Positions 1-8,146 are shown, counted from the stretch's first letter. The stretch: 45,669 nt of DNA from Negativibacillus sp. (GCA_020024325.1 JAHHTY010000009.1:1-45669), one strand, 5' to 3'. Program-made: numbers and translations. Notes: generated by a model not told the origin, from the sequence alone.

Positions 1-677
1 AGATAGCCGGCAGCAGGAGGTACAAAGGCACAACTTGCAGGGCTGTGTCTGCCATTTTCTTCTCCACCTTCACAGATAGCTTTAGCAGGCTGTTCTATTG
101 AATAGATAACAGTCTGCTTTTCTACACCACGTTTTTTCAGTTCTCGACGCATGACACGGGCAAGAGGACAGCCGCATCCAGCTGTATCAGAAATATCTCC
201 CCAACGAAGTAAAGACGGGTCTACACGATTTCCGGTACCAAGACAGCTAATCAGCGGAATTTTTTTTTCCATACATTCTTTTGCAAGAAAGAGCTTTGCA
301 GTAACTGTATCTATGGCGTCCAAAATTAAATCGGGTTGTTCCCTAAATAAAAAGTCGGCATTTTCCGGCAGGAAAAATTGTTTGTGGCAGACAATGTTGA
401 GATCAGGATTGATTGAGAGCAGCCGTTTTTGGGCTGCCAGACATTTGCTTTGTCCGACCATATCAGCGGTGGCAAAAAGCTGACGGTTTAAGTTGGTGAT
501 GTCTATAATGTCATTATCAATGAGAATCATCTTTCCGATGCCCATGCGGCACACTGCCTCGGCAGCAGCTCCGCCAACACCGCCCAATCCCAAAATTGCT
601 ACCGTTTTTTGAGATAAATCGTCAATCGCCTGTGTTCCGAAAAGTTTTTCTGTGCGCTCAAGCCATTTTCTGCTCAT
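1..677 (-). CDS. tcdA: tRNA threonylcarbamoyladenosine dehydratase, TcdA/CsdL family (3' end cut by window edge)
   Basis: Translating the minus strand from an ATG at 677 gives an open frame that runs off the left edge, so the C-terminus is missing. It begins MSRKWLERTEKLFG, as this family does. It then shows the ThiF/E1-like nucleotide-binding motif GLGGVGGAAAEAV (about residues 30-42), the acidic strand LIDNDIID and the NLNRQ motif. Further in comes a DTVTAK segment and a CPLARVMRRELKKRG stretch typical of TcdA. The family uses ATP to cyclise t6A37 of ANN-decoding tRNAs to ct6A. A clear ribosome site, CAGGAGGAAA, precedes the ATG. It lies downstream of the 6S-like RNA and the DUF1292 gene on the same strand. 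Sua5, which makes the t6A precursor, is at 27753. MoeB/ThiF-type adenylyltransferases are the alternative, but the CPLARV region argues for TcdA. Confidence 0.88.
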   Translation of the reverse strand, partial: MSRKWLERTEKLFGTQAIDDLSQKTVAILGLGGVGGAAAEAVCRMGIGKMILIDNDIIDITNLNRQLFATADMVGQSKCLAAQKRLLSINPDLNIVCHKQFFLPENADFLFREQPDLILDAIDTVTAKLFLAKECMEKKIPLISCLGTGNRVDPSLLRWGDISDTAGCGCPLARVMRRELKKRGVEKQTVIYSIEQPAKAICEGGEENGRHSPASCAFVPPAAGY

Positions 678-713
678 AGATTTCCTCCTGTAAAATTATT
701 GTTTTTAGACATG

Positions 714-739
714 AAAAAAGCACACAGTTTGTGTGCTTT
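714..739 (-). terminator. intrinsic terminator of the 6S-like RNA
   Basis: A 9-bp perfect stem (717-725 with 731-739, loop 726-730) is followed on the minus strand by a run of six T. It sits directly after the closing stem of the structured RNA at 751-937 and before tcdA. Confidence 0.85.
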
Positions 740-750
740 GTTTTTTATAG

Positions 751-937
751 ATACCCCACCGTGCCGTCGCCATGGCAAGTAAAACCCGTCGTATGGACAG
801 GTGGGTTGCCGCCCAAAGCTTTCACGCTCCCTTCATCCGCAAAGCGGGAGGTCTGCAATTCGGCATCGGAGTCTGGCATCCCTTGTTTAAAGTGTTGGAT
901 TATAAAAACCATACTTTCTCGAACACGGCAGAAGTAT
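751..937 (-). ncRNA. ssrS: 6S RNA (SsrS-like), regulator of RNA polymerase
   Basis: On the minus strand, 924-937 (AUACUUCUGCCGUG) pairs with 751-763 (CACGGUGGGGUAU) over 13 bp with a single bulged U. This closes a RNA of about 187 nt that ends at an intrinsic terminator. Inside are the stretches UUUAAACAAGGGAUGCC and, near the 3' end, GGCGACGGCACGG. I associate these with clostridial 6S RNAs, from memory rather than a search. 6S RNA mimics an open promoter and sequesters the housekeeping RNA polymerase holoenzyme. No convincing protein is encoded here on either strand. The RNA begins about 30 nt after the DUF1292 stop codon, so it may be processed from that transcript. A covariance-model match would settle the class; another structured RNA is the alternative. 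Confidence 0.72.
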
Positions 938-967
938 ATTTAAAAGAATGTGCAAAAAGATTTGTGA

Positions 968-1273
968 TTATTCCTCATCGGAGATAACATCGTAATCTTC
1001 TTCCAAACGCTCCATGAAAATGTCGGCAATTTCATCCATCTCATCTTCATCTTCGATAGTTTCTAAAAATTCTTCCCCATCTACACTCACAACCTTGAGA
1101 ATTACCAATTCTCCACTGTCTTCAACAGCTTCCTGTGGGTCATCAAAAATAGGAGAAAGAGCCATGTAACGGTTTTCGCCATTATCAATCGCATCTAAAA
1201 CTTCAAATGTATGCTCAACGCCTTCGTCATCTTCCAGAGTCAAAAGGTCATTTCCAAATTCATTATCAATCAT
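968..1273 (-). CDS. DUF1292 (YrzB-like) small acidic protein
   Basis: This 101-residue, very acidic protein matches the DUF1292 family by eye: an N-terminal LTLEDDEGVEHTFEVLD block, a central RYMALSP block and a GELVILKVV strand. The C-terminal quarter is almost all acidic residues. The biochemical role is unknown; in Bacillus the relative yrzB sits beside yrrK. The start is fixed by AAAGGAG eight bases before the ATG at 1273. A TTGACT/TATAAT pair upstream (minus strand, 1308-1334) may be its promoter, but the 15-bp spacing is short. Its stop is about 30 nt from the 6S-like RNA on the same strand. Confidence 0.82.
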   Translation of the reverse strand: MIDNEFGNDLLTLEDDEGVEHTFEVLDAIDNGENRYMALSPIFDDPQEAVEDSGELVILKVVSVDGEEFLETIEDEDEMDEIADIFMERLEEDYDVISDEE

Positions 1274-1395
1274 GTTTGGCAGCTCCTTTCACATCAACTA
1301 CGATTATATTATAGCATTCTGCGCCTAAAGTCAATCATAATTACAGATTTTATAAATTGTTCAATAAAAAGATTAAATTTTGTTGAAAATAAATA

Positions 1396-1424
1396 TTGAA
1401 AATGAATCAAAATTCAGTTATAAT
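1396..1424 (+). promoter_or_regulatory. consensus sigma-A promoter upstream of a broken gene
   Basis: TTGAAA (1396-1401), a 17-bp spacer and TATAAT (1419-1424). It faces the decayed small gene starting at 1475, about 45 nt downstream of the expected start site. Confidence 0.7.
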
Positions 1425-1474
1425 AAAGACACAACAAAGGTAATATTAAATATAAAACAGAAAGGGTGATTCCT

Positions 1475-1689
1475 ATGAAAACAGGAGAAGAACCAGTTAC
1501 AATCCTTTCTGAGGAATCAATCGTTTCCTCAGATATCAGCAGATAACAGTTTCCATTCCAAAGCAATCGGTAAAACCTGAAATTAAGGAGTTTCAATAGA
1601 AATTCCCCAAGCAGGATAAAACAGAAATTGAAATAATGAAAAATAAAAATGGCAGCTGGATATCTGAATCTTTTATATTTAATATGTGA
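1475..1689 (+). pseudogene. decayed small gene, unknown function
   Basis: An ATG at 1475 follows a good ribosome site (AAAGGGTGA) and a consensus promoter. The frame closes after 23 residues at 1544-1546. In another frame, from 1543, the text continues plausibly as ITVSIPKQSVKPEIKEF. It is then broken by a TAG at about 1600 and continues in the same frame as KFPKQDKTEIEI... to a TGA at 1687-1689. One frameshift plus one nonsense codon would therefore join a protein of roughly 70 residues. I do not recognise the family. Alternatively, only the 23-residue peptide is real. Confidence 0.4.
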
Positions 1690-2095
1690 AAATTCTGATG
1701 GAAGTAGTATCAGAATAAAAAAGTGAATATTAAAGTTATATTATATAGCAAATAAATAAAATGAAAAATCTTGACAGTTTGATAATATTACCTTTTCATT
1801 GTTAATATAGATTTTGGAAAAGAATAAACCTAATTAACATTGATATTTACAATACCACATATCAGGTGAGACCCATGAAACAATAAATTACCTATCATTG
1901 TTCCTAATTTAGATAACAAATCAATGAGTGAGATTGAGCGAAGGGAATGTGATAAAAATTATGAGAACATTCTCTAATGAACCAAGCATCCTCGGTTATC
2001 TGAAAGAATATTAAAAAATGAGGGAATGACCCATGTACTAATCTGATACACAGGTAAAACTTTTAAGAAAATTTCCGGCAAATGACAAAGCTTCC
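1690..2095 (+). other. AT-rich degraded stretch, no intact gene
   Basis: No frame is open for a useful length. Short protein-like pieces occur in shifting frames between about 1860 and 2090 (for example PIIVPNLDNKSMSEIERR), which suggests an eroded coding region, but I cannot name a parent. A TTGACA at about 1773 lacks a matching -10. Confidence 0.3.
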
Positions 2096-2127
2096 AAAAG
2101 GGCTGTGAGGAATCACAGCCCTTTTTT
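2096..2127 (+). terminator. strong intrinsic terminator after the decayed stretch
   Basis: A 13-bp perfect stem (2096-2108 with 2113-2125, loop GGAA) followed by T's. It ends the region that starts with the 1396 promoter. 2128-2331 holds no gene; a TATAAT at about 2266 with a poor -35 may start the ymfF cluster. Confidence 0.88.
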
Positions 2128-2331
2128 AATGCAGAAAAAGAAGACGTATGGTGTATAATCTAAAGGGAAAAATGCAAAGTAACAAATTGCTGAAAATCAG
2201 AGAAAATAAACTTTATAACAATATAAGTTCATAAAGCGTATATAGAATCACCAGTGAGATTATGATATAATAAACAACAGAAACTCAATACAGTTCAAGA
2301 TAAGAATGATAAAAATATAGGAGATGAATTT

Positions 2332-3621
2332 ATGAGTTATCCGCTGGTGAGAGAACACATTGCACAAGGGGTGTTCTTTTCTTCGATTACTGATAAAAAA
2401 TTTAAATATAACAGAATTTCAGTGAATCTGATTGTTCCGCTGGAAAGGGACAAGGTAACAGACCGAGCAGTGGTTCCTTTCATTCTTCGTCAAGGAAGTA
2501 AACGCTGTCCGGATTTCACAAAACTTAATCAAAGATTGTGCGATTTGTATGGCGCATCTTTGGACGCCGGAATTGATAAATTCGGAGAATATCAAATTAT
2601 AGCTCTGGGTATTCTGGGCATAGATAACCGTTTTGCTCTGGAACAAGAGGACATGGTTAAAGAATGTGCAGAACTTCTGGCAGAAATTGTGTTGGAACCG
2701 GATATTACAGATGGTAAATTTAATGAGAAAAATACCGAATTGGAAAAACAATATATTCTTGATACAATCAGTTCGGAAATCAATGATAAACGCACCTATT
2801 CTTTGGTACGCTGTAAAGATATTATGTGTGAGGGCGAAGGATGCTCGATAAAAAAATATGGCTACAAAGAGGATGCTCAAAAAATTACAGCCCAGTCTGC
2901 GGCAAATGCTTATTTTGACTTGATGAAAAATGCTCAGATTGAGATTATGTTTGAGGGTTGTGGCGATCCAACTCCTGCAAAAGAAATTTTCCGTGAAAAA
3001 TTTGCAGGCATTGACCGTCAGCCTGTTTGTGTAAAAAATTACTGCGGTAAAATGCAGCAAGGACAGGTCAAAGAAATCGTAGAGAAAATGGATGTCAAAC
3101 AGGGCAAATTGGTTATGGGCTTCCGTGTGGAAGGTGTAACCGATTATAAGAAGATGAATGCAGAGAGAATTGCGATGGCTTTGTTTGGAGGAACTGCAAA
3201 CTCGTTGCTGTTTAAAAATGTTCGTGAAAAGATGAGTCTGTGTTACTACTGCGCAGCCCGTTATGACCGCACTACCGGACTTATGATGGTTGACAGTGGT
3301 GTAGAACCGGAGAATGCACAGAAAACAAAAGAGGAGATTCTCAATCAGCTTGCAATGATGCAAAAAGGTGACTTTGAAGAAAAAGATATTCAAGAAACAA
3401 AGATGTTCTTAAAGACAGCTTTAAAAGCAACAACAGATTCTTTGGGAGCAATGGACAGCTGGTATCTGGCACAGGTTTTGGGACAGACAGAAGTTTCGCC
3501 GGATATGGAAATTGAACTGTCCAATCAGGTGAGCAAAGAAGATATTATCGAGGTGGTTAACTGCATTAAACTGGATACTGTTTATATGCTGATGCCAAAC
3601 GATGAAAAGGAGGCAGAATAA
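2332..3621 (+). CDS. ymfF: M16 peptidase-like protein YmfF (EF-P 5-aminopentanol modification-associated)
   Basis: This 429-residue protein has the M16 (pitrilysin) fold pattern but no HxxEH zinc site. The equivalent N-terminal position reads FILRQGSKRCPDF. The C-terminal half has the NVREKMSLCYYCAARYD segment seen in the substrate-clamping half of M16 partners. In Firmicutes such an inactive subunit is paired with an active one, and both have been linked to 5-aminopentanol modification of elongation factor P. GGAG lies nine bases before the ATG. The stop overlaps the ymfH start by one base (TAATG), so the two are translationally coupled. Whether this pair acts on EF-P here is inferred from the family; efp is not in the window. 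Confidence 0.85.
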   Translation: MSYPLVREHIAQGVFFSSITDKKFKYNRISVNLIVPLERDKVTDRAVVPFILRQGSKRCPDFTKLNQRLCDLYGASLDAGIDKFGEYQIIALGILGIDNRFALEQEDMVKECAELLAEIVLEPDITDGKFNEKNTELEKQYILDTISSEINDKRTYSLVRCKDIMCEGEGCSIKKYGYKEDAQKITAQSAANAYFDLMKNAQIEIMFEGCGDPTPAKEIFREKFAGIDRQPVCVKNYCGKMQQGQVKEIVEKMDVKQGKLVMGFRVEGVTDYKKMNAERIAMALFGGTANSLLFKNVREKMSLCYYCAARYDRTTGLMMVDSGVEPENAQKTKEEILNQLAMMQKGDFEEKDIQETKMFLKTALKATTDSLGAMDSWYLAQVLGQTEVSPDMEIELSNQVSKEDIIEVVNCIKLDTVYMLMPNDEKEAE

Positions 3622-4892
3622 TGAAACAGGAGATTGTACGCAACCAGCGAATTGGAGAGGAATATCTTCGTGTTGAACATTCATCGGGGCTTACCATGCT
3701 GCTGTATCCAATGAAAGGCTTTTCAACTTCCTATGCAATGTTCTCTACAAAATATGGTTCTGTTGATACCTGCTTTAAAACAGACAAAGACAGTGACTTT
3801 GTAACTGTGCCGGAAGGCATTGCACATTATTTGGAACATAAAATGTTTGAGAGCGAAGACGGAGATGCTTTTGAGAAATATGCAAAAACAGGTGCTTCGG
3901 CAAATGCATTTACAAGCTTTGATAAAACAGCTTATTTATTTGCTTGTTCAGACAATTTTAAAGAGTCCATTGAAATTTTGCTGGATTGTGTAACTCATCC
4001 ATACTTTACAAAAGAAACGGTAGAAAAAGAGCAAGGAATTATTTCCCAGGAAATTAGAATGTATGACGATGACCCGGGTTGGCGCGTCATGTTTAATCTT
4101 TTAGAAAGTATGTATCAGAAAAACACAGTTAAGCTGGACATTGCCGGAACGGTGGAATCCATAGCAAAGATTGACGCTGATTTATTGTATCGTTGTTATC
4201 ATACTTTTTATAACCTGAACAACATGGTATTGACTGTGGCAGGAAATTTTGATCCACAGGATGTTATAAATGCAGCAGATAAAATTTTGAAACCGGCAGA
4301 ACCAATTCATATCGAAAAGAAAATAGAAGATGAGCCGACAGAGGTTGCAAGAAAGCGTTTTGTTCAGCATTTGCCGGTTGCAACACCAATGTTTTATATT
4401 GGATTTAAGAGCCCTAACGCAGGAGAAAGACAAAATTTCTGCAATATGATTTTTGACGAAATGATTATTGATGCAGTAACCGGCGAAATGACAAAACTCT
4501 ATCATGATTTATATCAGGATGGTTTGATTAACGGCGGTATGGTTGGGGAAACAATGGCCGGCAGAGATTACCTTTGCTCCATGATTTCAGGTGAATCCAA
4601 AGATCCGGACGAAGTATGCTGTCGTGTACAGAAAGCATTTGAGCAGGCAAAGCAGGACGGAATTTCTGACGAAATGTTTGCACGAGTTAAAAAATCCACC
4701 TACGGAAGATACCTGGGTCTGTTTAGCAAACCTGATTCGATTGCAAGTGCCATGAGCAACTGCTATTTTTCAAATGTTGATATTTATGAGTTAATTGAGA
4801 TTGTTGCAAATGCAACAAAAGAACAGCTTATGCAGCGTTTGAATGAAGATTTTTCTGCTGAAAACAGCAGCCTTTCCATTGTAATGGCATAA
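3621..4892 (+). CDS. ymfH: M16 zinc peptidase YmfH (EF-P 5-aminopentanol modification-associated)
   Basis: This is the catalytic partner of the preceding gene, 423 residues. The inverted zinc motif HxxEH is present as H69-Y-L-E72-H73, in the context GIAHYLEHKMFES. The downstream acidic ligand is expected in the EKEQGIISQEI helix at about residues 135-145. The rest follows the two-domain M16 pattern, including a DLYQDGLINGG region late in the protein. It is translationally coupled to ymfF, with a ribosome site (AAAGGAGG) inside the end of ymfF. An intact zinc site in one subunit and its absence in the other is the arrangement expected of a heterodimeric M16 peptidase. Confidence 0.88.
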   Translation: MKQEIVRNQRIGEEYLRVEHSSGLTMLLYPMKGFSTSYAMFSTKYGSVDTCFKTDKDSDFVTVPEGIAHYLEHKMFESEDGDAFEKYAKTGASANAFTSFDKTAYLFACSDNFKESIEILLDCVTHPYFTKETVEKEQGIISQEIRMYDDDPGWRVMFNLLESMYQKNTVKLDIAGTVESIAKIDADLLYRCYHTFYNLNNMVLTVAGNFDPQDVINAADKILKPAEPIHIEKKIEDEPTEVARKRFVQHLPVATPMFYIGFKSPNAGERQNFCNMIFDEMIIDAVTGEMTKLYHDLYQDGLINGGMVGETMAGRDYLCSMISGESKDPDEVCCRVQKAFEQAKQDGISDEMFARVKKSTYGRYLGLFSKPDSIASAMSNCYFSNVDIYELIEIVANATKEQLMQRLNEDFSAENSSLSIVMA

Positions 4893-4915
4893 AATTTTAA
4901 GGAGCAAAATAACTT

Positions 4916-6037
4916 ATGGAGCAGATTAATACAGTGTCTTTCCCGGGATTGGGATTGGAATTTGAAGTCAACAGAGTGGCGTTTCATCTGGGAAGCATCC
5001 CGGTCTATTGGTACGGAATCCTGATTGCAATAGGATTTATCCTTGCTATTTTGTATGTAAGCCGTCGTGCAAAAGAGTTCGGCATTGATGCAGACAGAAT
5101 GCTAGATGTTGTTCTGGGAGGAGCGATTGGCGGAATTGTGGGAGCAAGAGCATACTTTGTTCTTCTTCGTTGGGATTATTACGGGCAAAACCTTGACCAG
5201 ATCTTCAATACACGCAGCGGTGGTATGGCAATTTACGGCGGTATCATTGGCGGTGTTTTAATTGGATTTTTGATGTGTAAGATTCGTAAAGTAAAACCGC
5301 TTCCGGCTTTGGACTTGGCAGCAGGGGGATTCTTTATTGGACAGTGCATCGGACGCTGGGGGAATTTTGTGAACGTGGAAGCCTTTGGTGGCAATACCGG
5401 TTTGCCATGGGGAATGGCTTCACAAAATATTACAGCATACCTCACACAGCATGAAACAGAGCTGGAAGCTATCGGTATGAACATTGACCCTAATATGCCG
5501 GTTCACCCCACTTTTTTATATGAATCTATCTGGTGCTTGTTGGGCTTTTTGTTCATTGCATGGTATACAAAACGCCGTAAGTTTGATGGAGAACTGATTT
5601 TAATTTATATGATGTGGTACGGAGCAGGCAGATCGGTTATTGAAGGATTGCGTACCGACAGCTTGATGATTCCGGGAACATCCTTGAGAGCTTCTCAAGT
5701 TTTGGCAATTGCTTTGGTGGTATTTGCAGCCGTAGTATGGATTGTAAAGACAAACCAAGTAAAGAAAAACAAAAAGGAACTGTTTGTTGATAGTGAAGAA
5801 GGTAAGCTGATTGTAAAAGGAGAATTCTATCCAAAGAAAGGGAAAAAGGATTCTAATCAAGAAGCTGAAGTTGCAGCCACAGAAAACAATCCGTCAGACT
5901 CCGAAATATCCAAAGAAGAACAGCCTTCGACAGAAAATTTCCAGGGAAATATTTTGGAAGATGCAGAAACTGCTGATGATTTTGAGCAGCAAAAAATAAT
6001 GAATCAGACAGAGGAGGATTCTCTTTCTGAAAAATAA
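4916..6037 (+). CDS. lgt: prolipoprotein diacylglyceryl transferase with acidic C-terminal tail
   Basis: Lgt moves a diacylglyceryl group from phosphatidylglycerol to the lipobox cysteine of prolipoproteins in the membrane. The 373-residue protein has the multi-pass pattern of the family (IPVYWYGILIAIGFILA near the N-terminus), the GGMAIYGGIIGG loop, the signature GRWGNFVNVEAFGG and the HPTFLYES motif. After the last membrane segment (about residue 280) comes a hydrophilic, acidic tail of some 90 residues, longer than in typical Lgt proteins of about 270-290 residues. AAGGAG precedes the ATG, 23 bases after ymfH, so it probably belongs to the same transcript. Confidence 0.95.
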   Translation: MEQINTVSFPGLGLEFEVNRVAFHLGSIPVYWYGILIAIGFILAILYVSRRAKEFGIDADRMLDVVLGGAIGGIVGARAYFVLLRWDYYGQNLDQIFNTRSGGMAIYGGIIGGVLIGFLMCKIRKVKPLPALDLAAGGFFIGQCIGRWGNFVNVEAFGGNTGLPWGMASQNITAYLTQHETELEAIGMNIDPNMPVHPTFLYESIWCLLGFLFIAWYTKRRKFDGELILIYMMWYGAGRSVIEGLRTDSLMIPGTSLRASQVLAIALVVFAAVVWIVKTNQVKKNKKELFVDSEEGKLIVKGEFYPKKGKKDSNQEAEVAATENNPSDSEISKEEQPSTENFQGNILEDAETADDFEQQKIMNQTEEDSLSEK

Positions 6038-6079
6038 AGAAATATAAATAACCGTGTGCCGCTTTAAGGAGGAACTGGA

Positions 6080-6931
6080 ATGGCAACAATCATTGATGGT
6101 AAATCGCTTGCACAGAAACTCAAAGAAGAAATGAAGACAGAGATTGCTCAGATGAAGCAAAGAGGTATCTTTCCAAAATTAGTGGTAATCTTGGTAGGCA
6201 ACAACAGCGCATCTGAGGTCTATGTGAGAAACAAACATAAGTCCTGTTTGGAAGTTGGGATTGAGTCGGAAGTTATCAATCTGCCAACTGAAACGACACA
6301 GATGGAATTGTTGGAACTGGTTGAGCGTCTAAATCAGGATAAGACAGTTCACGGGATTTTAGTACAGCTTCCATTGCCACAGCAGATTGATGAGAAAACG
6401 GTTTTGCGTGCGATTCTTCCGCAAAAAGATGTGGATGGATTCCACCCTGTCAATGTCGGTCTTCTAAGCATTGGAGATGAGGGCTTTGCACCGGCAACAC
6501 CAAGCGGAATTATCACAATGTTCCGTGAATATGGAATTGAAATTTCCGGTAAAAATTGTGTTATTATTGGCAGAAGCAATATTGTCGGAAAACCGATGGC
6601 TGCTTTGATGCTAAGAAATAATGCAACTGTTACCATCTGCCATTCCAAAACAGATCATTTGGCAGACTACACCCGACGTGCAGATATTGTCATTGTGGCA
6701 ACAGGAAGACGAAACACCCTGACTGCCGATATGGTAAAAGAAGGGGTAGTTGTTATTGATGTTGGTATGAACCGTGATGAACAAGGTAAACTTTGCGGTG
6801 ACGTGGATTTTGAAGCTGTAAAGCAAAAAGCTTCTTTTATCACTCCGGTTCCAAAAGGAGTAGGTCCAATGACCATTACCGAACTTTTACGAAATACCAT
6901 TTTGGCAGCAGAACGCCAAAGCAGACAGTAA
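6080..6931 (+). CDS. folD: bifunctional methylenetetrahydrofolate dehydrogenase / cyclohydrolase
   Basis: FolD interconverts 5,10-methylene- and 10-formyl-tetrahydrofolate. The 283-residue protein has the normal length. It shows the active-site motif SASEVYVRNKHKSC with Y48 and K52, the HGILVQLPLP motif, the KDVDGFHP substrate loop, the NADP-binding GRSNIVGKPMA segment and PVPKGVGPMTITEL near the end. A strong AAGGAGG site sits before the ATG, 42 bases after lgt. A tetraloop terminator at 7037 marks the end of the cluster. Confidence 0.97.
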   Translation: MATIIDGKSLAQKLKEEMKTEIAQMKQRGIFPKLVVILVGNNSASEVYVRNKHKSCLEVGIESEVINLPTETTQMELLELVERLNQDKTVHGILVQLPLPQQIDEKTVLRAILPQKDVDGFHPVNVGLLSIGDEGFAPATPSGIITMFREYGIEISGKNCVIIGRSNIVGKPMAALMLRNNATVTICHSKTDHLADYTRRADIVIVATGRRNTLTADMVKEGVVVIDVGMNRDEQGKLCGDVDFEAVKQKASFITPVPKGVGPMTITELLRNTILAAERQSRQ

Positions 6932-7036
6932 AAACACGAGGGAGCTTTTGCATACACGGGATAAGAAAGTAATGCAGAAAATATGAAAACGCTTTCATCC
7001 GGTGATGCCGAGCCGATTTGCTTACAACCATCTATC

Positions 7037-7070
7037 AGGGGTAATCCTTCGGGATTGCCCCTGTTTTTTT
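7037..7070 (+). terminator. intrinsic terminator with UUCG tetraloop after folD
   Basis: An 11-bp stem (7037-7047 with 7052-7062, one G-U pair) closed by TTCG and followed by seven T's. The rest of the 6932-7271 gap has no supportable gene. A TATAAT at 7188-7193 without a good -35 is the likely -10 for the next gene. Confidence 0.93.
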
Positions 7071-7271
7071 GTTTTGTCCGACAGTGGGGGAAGGATAAAA
7101 GCCTTTTTGCAGAGAAACCCACCCCATTTTCACAACGGAAAATCACACAGCTCCAAGAGAACAGTCGGCAAATTCAGCGGGTTATGGTATAATTATAAAA
7201 AAGATAAAGTATTAAGATAGTCAAAATTATTCTGACAGATTACAATCGAAATAAATGTGAGGAGGTAAATT

Positions 7272-7859
7272 ATGCTGCCTACAAGAATAGAAGCAGAAGA
7301 ATTGCTGCGTGAAGCGGAGCGGTGTAATCCCGGTCCGTGGGGAAATCATAGTCGTGTTGCGGCGCATTGCGCAGAGTCGATTGCAAAGCAATGTGTTGGA
7401 CTAGATCCTGAAAAAGCATATATTCTGGGTCTACTGCATGATATTGGTCGTAAATTTGGGGTAAGACATCTGGGACATGTTTCTGATGGATATCAATATA
7501 TGCTATCTTTGGGATATGACGAAGTGGCAAAGATCTGTTTGACCCATTCCTTTAATAACCAAAAAATCAGTGAGTATGTAGGAAAACAGGATGTAACAGC
7601 GGAAGAAATGGATTTAATTATAAACAGACTTTCCACCATAAAATATGATGAATATGACAAACTGATTCAGCTTTGTGATGCCTTAGCTGGTTCAGAAGGG
7701 GTGCTGGACATCGTGGAAAGAATGCAGGATGTCAAGAAGCGATATGGTTTTTATCCACAGGCTAAGTGGGACAAAAATGTCGATCTTCTAAAATATTTTG
7801 AAAATCTAGCCCAAAAAAATATTTATCTGGTAGTTGATAAGGAACGGTTTCATCTATGA
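7272..7859 (+). CDS. HD-domain metal-dependent phosphohydrolase, specificity unknown
   Basis: This 195-residue single-domain protein belongs to the HD superfamily. H26 lies in the helix NHSRVAAHCAESIA, and H56-D57 in ILGLLHDIGRKFG form the HD dyad. A further histidine is at about residue 68 (LGHVSDGY). The D of LIQLCDALAG is the likely last metal ligand. Such stand-alone HD proteins hydrolyse nucleotides or cyclic nucleotides, but the substrate cannot be told from sequence. GAGGAGG precedes the ATG by a good distance. The gene stands between the folD terminator and a candidate structured RNA that begins about 27 nt after its stop codon. Confidence 0.85.
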   Translation: MLPTRIEAEELLREAERCNPGPWGNHSRVAAHCAESIAKQCVGLDPEKAYILGLLHDIGRKFGVRHLGHVSDGYQYMLSLGYDEVAKICLTHSFNNQKISEYVGKQDVTAEEMDLIINRLSTIKYDEYDKLIQLCDALAGSEGVLDIVERMQDVKKRYGFYPQAKWDKNVDLLKYFENLAQKNIYLVVDKERFHL

Positions 7860-7885
7860 AGACCCTAATCCGCTATAATGAAAGC

Positions 7886-8062
7886 AAAAGTGAGCTGTTT
7901 GACCTATTCGGATAATCATAACAGTTCACAAAATTAAAATAGTCATACCGAATACCCATAAGAGCCAAACGGTGCAATCGTTAAAAGTGGGCTCCTAAAA
8001 CCTCTATAGGAAAGCGTATAAAAAAGATTAGCAGGTGTCTGGGAGGCGGCACCTGCTGTTTA
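7886..8062 (+). ncRNA. candidate structured RNA with H-type pseudoknot and terminator
   Basis: A TATAAT at 7874-7879 could start a transcript near 7886. Stem 1 pairs 7890-7899 with 7920-7929 (10 bp, one G-U). Within its loop, 7905-7911 (TATTCGG) pairs with 7948-7954 (CCGAATA) outside it. The connecting loop 7930-7947 is A-rich, which is the H-type pseudoknot layout. A hairpin follows (7962-7966 with 7990-7994, inner stem 7968-7971 with 7979-7982). An 8-bp hairpin (8030-8037 with 8050-8057) followed by TGTTTATT may terminate it. There is no open frame. It could be a small RNA, a riboswitch-like element or the structured 3' end of the HD gene mRNA. I cannot assign a family. Confidence 0.45.
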
Positions 8063-8078
8063 TTGCATAAAAAGAAAA

Positions 8079-8146
8079 TACAGTACAGCCCAAAATAGGA
8101 CTGTACCGTATCTCTAAAAAAACTTCCTTACGGGGGTACCCGTTTT
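8079..8146. other. two small hairpins upstream of the L21 operon
   Basis: 8079-8091 pairs imperfectly with 8098-8110. 8130-8134 (ACGGG) pairs with 8139-8143 followed by TTTT. Either could be a weak backup terminator. Nothing coding is seen between 8063 and 8258. Confidence 0.3.

Noticed and set aside
731..987. Two overlapping plus-strand open frames of about 70 codons
   Set aside because: They lie over the structured 6S-like RNA and its terminator on the other strand, have no ribosome sites and no recognisable protein features.
6960..7036. A riboswitch-like look (CCGGTGATGCCGAGCCG) after folD
   Set aside because: It does not match the conserved parts of any riboswitch I can recall, and it precedes a terminator that closes the folD unit rather than opening a new gene.
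6983..7220. Plus-strand frames of about 70 codons after folD
   Set aside because: They span a strong terminator, lack ribosome sites and show no protein-like pattern.
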